Source: DASSUW01 sp963759375 (lineage in GTDB: Bacteria; Actinomycetota; Thermoleophilia; Solirubrobacterales; Solirubrobacteraceae). From it: 64,000 bases of DNA. Under the pieces are notes generated by a model that made no database searches, was not told where the DNA came from, and saw nothing but the letters and a program-made list of their open reading frames with translations. Location: contig CAVWYY010000003.1 in NCBI GenBank assembly GCA_963759375.1, positions 248,001 to 312,000 of the forward strand. The letters are read 5' to 3'. Below, one piece after another: positions 43,257-51,364 of this stretch. Each line of letters begins with the position of its first letter. The first letter of the stretch is position 1. The position numbers and the translations under genes were made by a program.

Positions 43257-44020
43257 GCGCCTGCCCCGACAACCGCTGCGACGGCTCCGGCTTTCTCTGG
43301 GACGAGGACGCGCGCAGCGCGCGGCCGTGCACCTGCCGCCCCGCGCGGATGGCGCGCAAGCGGGCCTCGGCGGTCGCCGGGCGGCTGCCCAAGCGCTTCC
43401 GCGAGGTCTCGTTCGACCGCGAGCCCGTCGCGTCGATGAGCGGCGCGCTGATCCGCGAGGTCCGCGAGTACGTGCGGGCGATCGGCGACCGGCTCGACGA
43501 GGGGCGCGGGCTGTGGTTCACCGGTGACGTGGGGACCGGCAAGACGACGCTGGCGATGCTGGTGTCCAAGGCCGCCATGGAGGCCGACCGCACGGTGGCC
43601 ATCTACTCGCTCCCGCGGCTGCTCGGCCTGCTGCGCGACTCCTACGACGACGACGCGGCGTACTCGCTCAGCGAACTGCTCGACCGCCTGTGCGCGGTCG
43701 ATCTGCTGCACATCGACGACGTCGGCGCCGAGCAGAGCTCGCCGTGGGTGCTCGAGCAGCTCTACACGATCGTCAACACGCGCTACGAGGACGGCCGCGC
43801 CCTGCTGCTGACCACGAATCTCGACCGCGAGGAGCTCGTGCAGCAGATCGGCGAGCGCACCGTCTCGCGCATCTACGAGGTCTGCGGCGACCCGCTCCCG
43901 ATGTGGGGCGACGACAACCGGATCGCGCGGCCGATGCCGGTCGCGAGCACGGTCGACGAGGACACGATCTGGGAAGGCGCGGCCCCGTCGTCGTACGGGC
44001 GGCAGCGCCCCCTAGACTGA
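43253..44020 (+). CDS. DnaC/DnaI-type AAA+ helicase loader with N-terminal zinc finger
   Basis: 255 residues. A Cys-rich start (CPDNRCDGSGFLW...RPCTCRPAR) forms a zinc finger like that of DnaI. The AAA+ core follows with Walker A WFTGDVGTGKTTLA, Walker B LLHIDDVGAEQ, sensor 1 LLTTNLDREEL and a box VII arginine region (GERTVSRIYEVCG). It is translationally coupled to dnaB (TTG start over the TGA stop), so a loader role is well supported. IstB transposition helpers are the main look-alikes, but no transposase is near. Most actinobacteria load DnaB without a DnaC-like factor (DciA is the usual candidate). Confidence 0.87.
   Translation: MSACPDNRCDGSGFLWDEDARSARPCTCRPARMARKRASAVAGRLPKRFREVSFDREPVASMSGALIREVREYVRAIGDRLDEGRGLWFTGDVGTGKTTLAMLVSKAAMEADRTVAIYSLPRLLGLLRDSYDDDAAYSLSELLDRLCAVDLLHIDDVGAEQSSPWVLEQLYTIVNTRYEDGRALLLTTNLDREELVQQIGERTVSRIYEVCGDPLPMWGDDNRIARPMPVASTVDEDTIWEGAAPSSYGRQRPLD
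44013..44018 (+). promoter_or_regulatory. Candidate -10 box (TAGACT) of purA, inside the end of the loader gene
   Basis: TAGACT lies over the last codons of the loader gene, 11 nt before the purA ATG. With no Shine-Dalgarno sequence this fits a leaderless purA transcript. Confidence 0.4.
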
Positions 44021-44029
44021 ACCCCCGCA

Positions 44030-45346
44030 ATGGCCGGCATCGTGATCGTGGGCGCCCAGTGGGGCGACGAGGGGAAGGGCAAGATCACCGACCTGTTCGC
44101 GGAGCACGCGGACCTCGTGATCCGCTTCCAGGGCGGCAACAACGCGGGCCACACCATCGTCCGCGAGGGCGTGCAGTGGAAGTTCCACCTGATCCCGTCC
44201 GGGATCCTCTATCCGGGGCGCCTGTGCGCGATCGGCAACGGCGTGGTGATCGACCCGAAGGTGCTCACGGGCGAGCTCGACGACCTGCGCGCCAAGGGCG
44301 TCGACCTGTCAGGCCTGCGGATCAGCGCCAACGCGCACCTGATCATGCCGTACCACATGCTCCTCGACCACGCGGGCGAGGCGAAGCTGGGCAAGCTGCA
44401 GATCGGCACCACGCGGCGCGGCATCGGCCCCTGCTACGCCGACAAGGCGGCGCGGCTCGGCATCCGCGTCCAGGACCTGCTCGACGAGAAGATCCTCAAG
44501 AAGAAGATCGTCGCCGCGATGGACCCCAAGCGGCTCAGCCTGCGCCCCTACGCCAAGTCGCCGGAGCTCGACCTGCAGTCGATGACCGAGGACTACCTCA
44601 CGTACGGGCACCGGATCGAGCAGTACATCGCCGACACCGCGCGCCTGACCTGGGAGGCGCTCGACAAGGGCGGCACCGTCATCTTCGAGGGCGCCCAGGG
44701 CACGCTGCTGGACATCGACCACGGCACGTACCCGTTCGTGACCTCGTCCAACGTCGTGGCCGGCAGCGCCTGCGCGGGCGCCGGCGTCGGTCCGAGGGAC
44801 CTCGACGAGGTGTGGGGCGTGGCCAAGGCCTACGCGACCCGCGTCGGCTCCGGCCCGTTCCCGACCGAGCTCGACGACGAGCTCGGCACCGCGATGCGCG
44901 AGGCCGGCGGCGAGTACGGCACCACCACGGGTCGCGCCCGCCGCGTCGGCTGGCTCGACCTCGTGGCACTGCGCTACGCGGCGCGCATCAACGGGCTCGA
45001 CCACCTCGCGATCACGAAGCTCGACGTGCTGACCGGGCTCGGTGCACTCAACGTCTGCACGCGCTACCGCGGCGCGGAGGAGGCGAGCTTCGACGCCTAT
45101 CCCTACCACCAGACGGTCATGCACCAGGCGGCCGGCGACTACGAGCAGCTCCAGGGCTGGGACGAGGACATCGGCGACATCCGCGACGAGAGCGAGCTGC
45201 CGCAGGCCGCCCGTGACTACCTGGCCTACGTGGCCGACTTCGTGGGCGTGCCGATCTCGCTGATCGGCGTCGGCCCGGGGCGTGACCAGATCATCTGGAC
45301 CGAGGCAGGGCGCTCCAGCCACGCCGCCGGCGCCGTCGCCGTCTAG
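44030..45346 (+). CDS. purA: Adenylosuccinate synthetase
   Basis: GTP-dependent first step from IMP to AMP. 438 residues: IVIVGAQWGDEGKGKITDL (P-loop-like GDEGKGK), RFQGGNNAGHTI, TTRRGIGPCYADKAAR, FEGAQGTLLDIDHGTYPFVTSSN, the threonine-rich GTTTGRARRVGWLD, and a GVGPGRDQII end. Complete and typical. It ends the rightward block and faces the RDD gene across a dyad element. Confidence 0.97.
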   Translation: MAGIVIVGAQWGDEGKGKITDLFAEHADLVIRFQGGNNAGHTIVREGVQWKFHLIPSGILYPGRLCAIGNGVVIDPKVLTGELDDLRAKGVDLSGLRISANAHLIMPYHMLLDHAGEAKLGKLQIGTTRRGIGPCYADKAARLGIRVQDLLDEKILKKKIVAAMDPKRLSLRPYAKSPELDLQSMTEDYLTYGHRIEQYIADTARLTWEALDKGGTVIFEGAQGTLLDIDHGTYPFVTSSNVVAGSACAGAGVGPRDLDEVWGVAKAYATRVGSGPFPTELDDELGTAMREAGGEYGTTTGRARRVGWLDLVALRYAARINGLDHLAITKLDVLTGLGALNVCTRYRGAEEASFDAYPYHQTVMHQAAGDYEQLQGWDEDIGDIRDESELPQAARDYLAYVADFVGVPISLIGVGPGRDQIIWTEAGRSSHAAGAVAV

Positions 45347-45349
45347 TGG

Positions 45350-45502
45350 CCTGATTCGGAAGATCGGTCGCACCACCGGCGGATGCCGGGTCGTGCCTGC
45401 CGCCGCACGGCATCCGCGAGCATGCTGGTGGCACGTGACCGGATGCCGGGTGCCGGCAGGCGCGGGCCGGCGGCGCCGAGTGCGATCGGGTTCCGAATCA
45501 GG
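45350..45502. repeat. Dyad element with 12-bp perfect ends between purA and the RDD gene
   Basis: CCTGATTCGGAA (45350-45361) is repeated exactly inverted as TTCCGAATCAGG (45491-45502), and the stem extends inward with mismatches (GATCGGTCGCAC against GTGCGATCGGG). Inside, CGGATGCCG occurs at 45380-45388 and 45440-45448, 60 bp apart, with an inverted copy CGGCATCCG at 45408-45416. The element fills the whole gap between two convergent genes. It may be a large bidirectional terminator or a small non-coding mobile or structural element. Confidence 0.6.
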
Positions 45503-46036
45503 TCACTGGACCCGGATCGAGCGGGTGTTCACGATGAAGTCGTGGAGCGCGCGGTTCTCCTCGTCCCACAGCGGCCACAGCACGTCGAGCAGGCAGACGA
45601 CGCCAAGCGTGGTCCAGAACAAGAAGCCGAACAACAGCGCCTTGACGAGCCCCTCGCGGACCATCGCGAAGCCGAAGCCGACCGGCTTCCCGTTCGTCCG
45701 CACGACGCGGATGCCCGTCGCCTGGCGGCCGACGGTCTGGCCGTTGGTGCGTGCCATCATCGCCGGCGCGTAGAACAGCGCGACGATCGCCACGCAGACC
45801 GTCGCGAACAGGAGATCGACGAGGGGCCCGATGAACCCCCCGCTGTCGTCCGCGAAGAAGCCGAGCGACAATGGCTCGCTGATCGCGACGAACAGGGCGG
45901 CCGCGCCGATGCCGACGATGACGCCGTCGATGATCTGCGCCACCGCGCGCGACCACCAGCCGGCCAGGACCCGCGGCCCGGACAGCGCCGGCGCCGGGCC
46001 GCCGGCGCCCGGCGGCGGGGTCGACGTGTAGCTCAA
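45503..46036 (-). CDS. RDD-family membrane protein
   Basis: A 177-residue protein with a Pro/Gly-rich N-terminus (TSTPPPGAGGPAPALSG), then an RDD domain (VLAGWWSRAVAQIIDGVIVG; the classic Arg-Asp-Asp appears as R..IID), and about three to four membrane segments. The C-terminal half has the family's RTNGQTVGRQATGIRVVR motif. The function of RDD proteins is mostly unknown; some are Na+/H+ antiporters. The TTG at 46036 overlaps the wecB stop (TTGA). Confidence 0.83.
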   Translation of the reverse strand: MSYTSTPPPGAGGPAPALSGPRVLAGWWSRAVAQIIDGVIVGIGAAALFVAISEPLSLGFFADDSGGFIGPLVDLLFATVCVAIVALFYAPAMMARTNGQTVGRQATGIRVVRTNGKPVGFGFAMVREGLVKALLFGFLFWTTLGVVCLLDVLWPLWDEENRALHDFIVNTRSIRVQ

Positions 46037-47097
46037 GCGCCCAGCCTCTGCAGCGCCTCGACGACGCGCTCCCCGGCCCGGCCGTCGCCGTACAACGGCG
46101 GGCGCTCGGCCGGCAGCGGCCGCTCCAGCGCCGCGACGGCCGCGTCCGCGTCGAGATCGACGAGCGTGTTCCAGCCGGCGTCGACGGTCTCGGTCCACTC
46201 GGTCGTCGACCGCATCGTCACGCACGGGATCCCGGCCAGGTAGGCCTCCTTCTGGACGCCGCCCGAGTCGGTCAGCGCCGCCCGCGCGTTGAGCAGCAGC
46301 GCCATGAAGTCCATGTAGCCGAGCGGCGGCGCCAGCCGCACGCCCGCCTCCAGGCGCCCGAGCAGCCCGGCCTGCTGCGCACGCGCGCGCGTGCGCGGGT
46401 GCAGTGGCAGGACGACCGGCCCCGGCACGGCGAGCAGCAGGTCGACGAGCCGCGCGAGCCGTGCCGGGTCGTCCACGTTGCCCGCGCGGTGGGCGGTGGC
46501 GATCAGGTACTCACCCGGCGCGACGCCGCAGGTCTCGAGCGCCTGCGTGTGCTCACGCGCCCGCGGCTCGAGCAGCTGCGCGACGTCGACCATCACGTCG
46601 CCGACCACGACGACCTCGCCCGCCACGCGCTCGCCGCGCAGGATCTCGGCGGAGCGCTCCGAGGAGCACAGCAGCAGCGACGATGTGTGGTCGGCCACCA
46701 CGCGGTTGATCTCCTCGGGCATCGTCCGGTCGTACGAGCGCATCCCGGCCTCGACGTGCGCGACCGGGACGCCCGCCTGCGCGCCGGCCAGCGCGCCCGC
46801 CATCGTCGAGTTCGTGTCGCCGTAGACGAGCAGCACGTCCGGCCGCTCGTCGGCGATCAGCGGGTCCAGCGCGGCGAGCATCCGCGCCGTCTGGGAGGTG
46901 TTGGTGCCGCCGCCGAGATCGAGCCGGTGCTCAGGCCGCGGCAGCGCCAGCTCGTCGAAGAACACGCGCGACAGCTCGTCGTCGTAGTGCTGGCCGGTGT
47001 GGATCAGGACCTCGTCGGCCACGGCGCGCAGACGGTCCGAGACCGCGGCGGCCTTGACGAACTGCGGACGGTTTCCAATGACTGTGAGTACTCGCAC
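46033..47097 (-). CDS. wecB: UDP-N-acetylglucosamine 2-epimerase (non-hydrolysing)
   Basis: Interconverts UDP-GlcNAc and UDP-ManNAc for surface polysaccharide or teichoic-acid linkage. 354 residues of GT-B fold: VIGNRPQFVKAAAVSDRL, TGQHYDDELSRVFFDEL, VYGDTNSTMAGALAG, HVEAGMRSYDRTMPEEINRVVADH, TAHRAGNVDD, LTDSGGVQKEAY and PCVTMRSTTEWTETV. The GTG at 47097 is the start. No other polysaccharide genes are adjacent. Confidence 0.94.
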   Translation of the reverse strand: MRVLTVIGNRPQFVKAAAVSDRLRAVADEVLIHTGQHYDDELSRVFFDELALPRPEHRLDLGGGTNTSQTARMLAALDPLIADERPDVLLVYGDTNSTMAGALAGAQAGVPVAHVEAGMRSYDRTMPEEINRVVADHTSSLLLCSSERSAEILRGERVAGEVVVVGDVMVDVAQLLEPRAREHTQALETCGVAPGEYLIATAHRAGNVDDPARLARLVDLLLAVPGPVVLPLHPRTRARAQQAGLLGRLEAGVRLAPPLGYMDFMALLLNARAALTDSGGVQKEAYLAGIPCVTMRSTTEWTETVDAGWNTLVDLDADAAVAALERPLPAERPPLYGDGRAGERVVEALQRLGA

Positions 47098-47153
47098 CGA
47101 AAAGGGGGGTACGTCGACTGGCAGACCGGCGGCCAGCAGACCCGCGTGCGCGT

Positions 47154-47936
47154 CTAGGCCACGCCCGCCAGCGCCTGCTGGATCCGGCGGTTGAGGCGCT
47201 CCCCGGCGTCGATCGTCACGGGACCGGGCGCCGCCGGGAGCTCGATGTCGTCGACCGCGGCGATCGGCAGCGCCGTGCGCACCGTCGAGGCGATGAACGC
47301 CTCATCGGCGCCGGCGATGTCGTCGAGCGTGCAGACGCGCTCCTGTGCCTCGCACTCCTCGATCACGTAGGCACGCGTGATCGAGGCCAGGATGCGGTCC
47401 TCGAGCGGCGGCGTCAGCAGCTCGCCGCCCGCCACCCAGAAGAACGACCACGTCGGGCCCTCGAGCACGCGCCCGTGCGGGGTCACGAGGAGCGCCTCGT
47501 CGAAGCCCTGCTCGCGCGCCAGCCGGCCGGCGAGCATGTTGCCGCCGTAGGACAGCGTCTTGAGGCCGTCCAGGACGCGGTTGGGCGCGTAGGTGACGGT
47601 CATGACCCGCGCCACCGCGGGATGCGGCGGCAGCGGCTCGATCGTCAGCACCCGGCGCCCGCCGCGGGTGAGCACCACCCGGAGCAGCGCCTCGGGCTCG
47701 TCGCTCGCGTCCAGTAGCGCGCCGATCTCGGCCCGCACCGTGTCCTCGTCCCAGTCCAGGCGGAGCCCCGCGCAGGTGCGGCCGAGGCGCACGATGTGAT
47801 CGTCGAGCGCGAACGGTCGCCCGCCGTACAGGCGCAGCACCTCGAAGGCGCCGTCGCCCCGCGTCAGGCCCTCGTCGGTGGCCGGGATCCGGGCCTCTTC
47901 GACCGGCCCGATGGCACCGTCAACGCTCGCGAGCAT
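47154..47936 (-). CDS. Class IV PLP-dependent aminotransferase (aminodeoxychorismate lyase / branched-chain type)
   Basis: 260 residues. TDEGLTRGDGAFEVLRLYGGRPF is the class IV N-terminal motif. The PLP Lys is in LKTLSYGGNMLAGRLAREQG, and FDEALLVTPHGRVLEGPTWSFFW and SITRAYVIEECE complete the active site. Length and the EGPTWSFFW form suit PabC-like lyases (folate pathway) or D-amino-acid aminotransferases as well as IlvE; neighbours do not decide. ATG 47936 with TAGCCT 6 nt upstream. Divergent from the large GGDEF-EAL gene with only 35 bp between. Confidence 0.83.
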   Translation of the reverse strand: MLASVDGAIGPVEEARIPATDEGLTRGDGAFEVLRLYGGRPFALDDHIVRLGRTCAGLRLDWDEDTVRAEIGALLDASDEPEALLRVVLTRGGRRVLTIEPLPPHPAVARVMTVTYAPNRVLDGLKTLSYGGNMLAGRLAREQGFDEALLVTPHGRVLEGPTWSFFWVAGGELLTPPLEDRILASITRAYVIEECEAQERVCTLDDIAGADEAFIASTVRTALPIAAVDDIELPAAPGPVTIDAGERLNRRIQQALAGVA

Positions 47937-47971
47937 GCAGCCAGGCTATCCAGTCGGCCCGGGATCCGCCG

Positions 47972-50900
47972 ATGAAGGTTGGTGACGTGCCCGTCACGCA
48001 ACGACCCCTGCGCCTGATCCTCGTCACGCACGCCGACGGCTGTGCGCGGCGCCTCGCTGCCCTCCTGGCCGACCGCCCGGAGGCGCCCGAAGTGCTGCGG
48101 TTCGCCTACCTGGACGAGGCGCTGCGCCATCTCGCGCACTCCGACGTCGACTGCGTGCTGCTCGACCTCGAGCTGCCCGAGGCCCCCGGGACCGTCGGCG
48201 TGGAGCGCATCCTCGCCGTCAAGCGCACGACGCCGATCGTCGCACTGACCGGTGCCGACGACGTCGAGACCGTGCGGCTGATCCGCGCGGGCGCCCAGGA
48301 CTTCGTCTCCAAGGCGTCCGGCGACGGCGGCGCGCTGCTGCGAGCCGCGGAGAACGCCGTCGAGCGCCATCGCACCGGCGAGCGCCTGGAGGTCGAGCGC
48401 CTGGTGCGCGAGGTGGCGGCCGACGTCCGCTCCGGCGCCCGCCTGCGCCGGTCCGGCCTGCCGCTGCTCGGCGGCCTGGCCCTGATCCTCGCGTTCTGCG
48501 TCCAGCTCGTCATCCTCCACCACCTCGGCGGCGTCGTCCTGTGGGCGGCGTTCGCGATCGCGGCCGTCATCGCCTGGCGGGCGACCCGGCGGCGCCAGGA
48601 GGACGTGCGGCTGCTCGAGGCGATCGTCAACGGGTCCGCCGACGGGGTGTTCGTCAAGGACCTCGAAGGCCGCTACCTGCTGCTCAACGAGTCGGCTGCG
48701 CGGCTGCTCGGGCTCGACCGCGACGAGGTGCTCGGCCGCACCGACGCCGAGCTGTTCGGCTCGGCCGACAGCGCCGCCCGCCGCGCCCGCGACGAGGCGG
48801 TGCTGGCCAGTGGCGAGACGCGCCGCTACTGGCGCACGTACGACGTCGGCGCCGCCCAGCGCACCGTCTCGGTCGTCAAGGCGCCCTTCCGCGACAGCAC
48901 CGGCACGATCGTCGGCCTGATCGGCACCGTCCGCGACGAGACCGACATCCGGCGGCTGGAGAAGGAGACGACGCGCTTCTTCGAGCTGGCGCCCGACATG
49001 CTCTGCACCGCCGGCGCCGACGGCCGCCTCGAGCGCGTCAACGACGCCTGGACCGCGGTCCTGGGCTGGACCGCCGACGAGCTGCGCTCACGCCCGCTGC
49101 TCGACTTCGTGCATCCCGAGGACCGCATCCGCGCCGGCCGCGAGCTGGAGCTGATGTTCGCCGGAGTCACCGACGGCTGCGTGAACCGCCTCGCCACGCG
49201 CGGCGGCGGCTGGCGCGACGTGGAGTGGACCGCGCGCGTGATCCCCGAGGACGAGCGGATCTACGCGGTGGCCCGCGACGTCACCGAGCGCAACAAGATG
49301 GAGGGCGCTCTGGCGGCCAGCGAGGCGCGCTACCGCACGCTCATCCACAACCTCCCGAACTCCTCCGTGGTCACGTTCGACCACGACCTGCGCTACACGT
49401 TCGCGGCCGGCTCGGCGCTCGAGACGGCGGGTCTGAGCCCCGACGTCGTCGGCCGCTCGCTCGCCGAAGTCCTGCCCGCGCACGCCGCCACGCTCATGCC
49501 GCGCTACCGCGCCGCGCTCGGCGGGCACACGCAGGCGTTCGAGTTCAGCGGCGCGACCGGCCACTACTGGGTGCAGATCGCCCCGCTGCGCGACGGCGAC
49601 GGCGTCATCGAGGGCGGCATGCTGCTCTCGCAGGACATCACCGCGATGAAGCAGGCCGAGCGCGAGCTGGCGGAGGCCGACGAGCGCTTCCGCAGCGCGT
49701 TCGAGCAGGCCCCGATCGGCATGGGACTGGTGTCGCCCGACGGCCGCTACCTGCGCGTGAACGAGGCGCTCTCGCAGATCACGGGCTACGAAGTCGAGCA
49801 GCTCCTGCGCACCACGGTCGACGCCATCACCCACCCGGACGACGTGTACGCCGACCAGCAGGCGCGCGAGGACCTGGTGGCGGGCCGCCTGGACACGTAC
49901 CGCACCGAGAAGCGCTACCTGCACGCCGCCGGTCACACAGTCTGGGCCTCGCTACACGCCACGCTCGTGCGCGACGCCGACGGCAACCCGAGCCACATCC
50001 TCGGCCAGATCCAGGACATCACCGAGCGCCGCCGGTTCGAGGAGCGCCTGCAGCACATGGTCGACCACGACCCGCTGACCGGGCTGTACAACCGCCGCCG
50101 CTTCGAGCAGGAGCTCGACCGCCACGTGGCCCACATCGAGCGCTACGGCGCCGAGGGCGCGCTGCTGGTGCTCGACCTCGACGACTTCAAGAGCGTCAAC
50201 GACACGCTCGGCCACAACGCGGGCGACGAGCTGATCGTCTCGGTCGCCGGGCTGCTCAAGTCGCAGCTGCGCGACTCCGACGTGATCGCCCGGCTGGGCG
50301 GCGACGAGTTCGCGATCCTGCTGCCGGTCGGCGGCAGCGACGAGGCCGAGGCGGTCGCCGCCAAGCTGGTCCGGGCCGTCCGCGAGGACGTCTCGATCCT
50401 CGGCGCGCGGCGCGCCCGCCGGGTCACCACCAGTGTCGGCGTGGCGCCGTTCGGCGAGGTCGACCTCACTGGCGAGGAGATGCTCGTCAACGCCGACCTG
50501 GCGATGTACGAGGCCAAGGAGGCCGGCCGCGATCGCTACGCCGTCTACGCCGCCGACCGCCTCGAGCCGCCGCGCGTCCAGGCCCGCATGCGCTGGGTCG
50601 AGCGGATCCGCGAGGCGCTCGAGGACGACCGCTTCGTGCTGCACGCGCAGCCCATCCTCGACCTCCGCACCGGCCAGGTGGCGCAGTACGAGCTGCTGAT
50701 CCGGATGCTCGACGATCACGGCGACCTGATCCCGCCGGGCACGTTCCTGCAGGTCGCCGAACGGTTCGACCTCGTGCAGGACATCGACCGCTGGGTGGCG
50801 CGCCGCGCGCTCGAGCTGATCGCCGAGCACGCCGAATCGGGCCTGCGCCTGACCGTCAATCTCTCGGGCCGCACGCTGACCGACAACCGGCTGCTGGCTG

Positions 50901-51364
50901 ACCTCGAGGAGGGCATCGCCCGCACCGGCGCCGACCCCGGCTGCCTGACATTCGAGGTCACCGAGACCGCCGCGGTCGCCAACATCCACCTCGCCCGCGA
51001 GTTCGCCGAGCGGCTGCGCGCGATCGGCTGCCGGTTCGCGCTCGACGACTTCGGGGCCGGCTTCGGCTCGTTCTACTACCTCAAGCACCTGCCGTTCGAC
51101 TATCTGAAGATCGACGGCGAGTTCGTGTCCCACTGCCTGACCAACCGCACCGACCAGCTCGTCATCCGCGCGGTCGTCGACATCGCGCAGGGGCTCGGCA
51201 AGGAGACCGTGGCGGAGTTCGCCGCCGACGAGGAGCTCGTGCAGTTCCTGTGCACGCAGGGCGTCGACTACGCGCAGGGCTTCCACATCGGCCGGCCGCT
51301 GCCGGTGGCCGAGGCGCTCAGCCAGCCGCCTGCAGCGCGAACGCAAGCGTCGCAGCAGCCGTGA
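47972..51364 (+). CDS. Receiver-PAS-GGDEF-EAL cyclic-di-GMP protein
   Basis: A 1130-residue signalling protein. A receiver-like domain (about 12-130, phospho-Asp 65 in CVLLDLELPE, signalling Lys in FVSKAS), two membrane helices (about 163-208), then four PAS domains (about 215-690, several with DxTER exits), GGDEF (about 700-860) and EAL (about 875-1115). The cyclase motif GGDEF is intact and the I-site RDSD precedes it, so feedback-controlled synthesis is expected. EAL appears as ELL (YELLIRM); VTET, DDFG, KIDGEF and QGFHIGRP are kept. The last 560 residues closely match the protein at 9419-11716. A receiver domain ahead of membrane helices is unusual. Its 3' end overlaps the GH9 gene by 47 bp. 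Confidence 0.92.
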   Translation: MKVGDVPVTQRPLRLILVTHADGCARRLAALLADRPEAPEVLRFAYLDEALRHLAHSDVDCVLLDLELPEAPGTVGVERILAVKRTTPIVALTGADDVETVRLIRAGAQDFVSKASGDGGALLRAAENAVERHRTGERLEVERLVREVAADVRSGARLRRSGLPLLGGLALILAFCVQLVILHHLGGVVLWAAFAIAAVIAWRATRRRQEDVRLLEAIVNGSADGVFVKDLEGRYLLLNESAARLLGLDRDEVLGRTDAELFGSADSAARRARDEAVLASGETRRYWRTYDVGAAQRTVSVVKAPFRDSTGTIVGLIGTVRDETDIRRLEKETTRFFELAPDMLCTAGADGRLERVNDAWTAVLGWTADELRSRPLLDFVHPEDRIRAGRELELMFAGVTDGCVNRLATRGGGWRDVEWTARVIPEDERIYAVARDVTERNKMEGALAASEARYRTLIHNLPNSSVVTFDHDLRYTFAAGSALETAGLSPDVVGRSLAEVLPAHAATLMPRYRAALGGHTQAFEFSGATGHYWVQIAPLRDGDGVIEGGMLLSQDITAMKQAERELAEADERFRSAFEQAPIGMGLVSPDGRYLRVNEALSQITGYEVEQLLRTTVDAITHPDDVYADQQAREDLVAGRLDTYRTEKRYLHAAGHTVWASLHATLVRDADGNPSHILGQIQDITERRRFEERLQHMVDHDPLTGLYNRRRFEQELDRHVAHIERYGAEGALLVLDLDDFKSVNDTLGHNAGDELIVSVAGLLKSQLRDSDVIARLGGDEFAILLPVGGSDEAEAVAAKLVRAVREDVSILGARRARRVTTSVGVAPFGEVDLTGEEMLVNADLAMYEAKEAGRDRYAVYAADRLEPPRVQARMRWVERIREALEDDRFVLHAQPILDLRTGQVAQYELLIRMLDDHGDLIPPGTFLQVAERFDLVQDIDRWVARRALELIAEHAESGLRLTVNLSGRTLTDNRLLADLEEGIARTGADPGCLTFEVTETAAVANIHLAREFAERLRAIGCRFALDDFGAGFGSFYYLKHLPFDYLKIDGEFVSHCLTNRTDQLVIRAVVDIAQGLGKETVAEFAADEELVQFLCTQGVDYAQGFHIGRPLPVAEALSQPPAARTQASQQP

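Noticed and set aside
45381..45450. GGATGCCGGG repeats as a small CRISPR array
   Set aside because: Only two direct copies with one inverted copy, no constant spacers and no cas genes.
47098..47153. Short rightward frame in the 56-bp gap ending in GGYVDWQTGGQQTRVRV
   Set aside because: No start or ribosome site belongs to it, and upstream it is only shadow of wecB.
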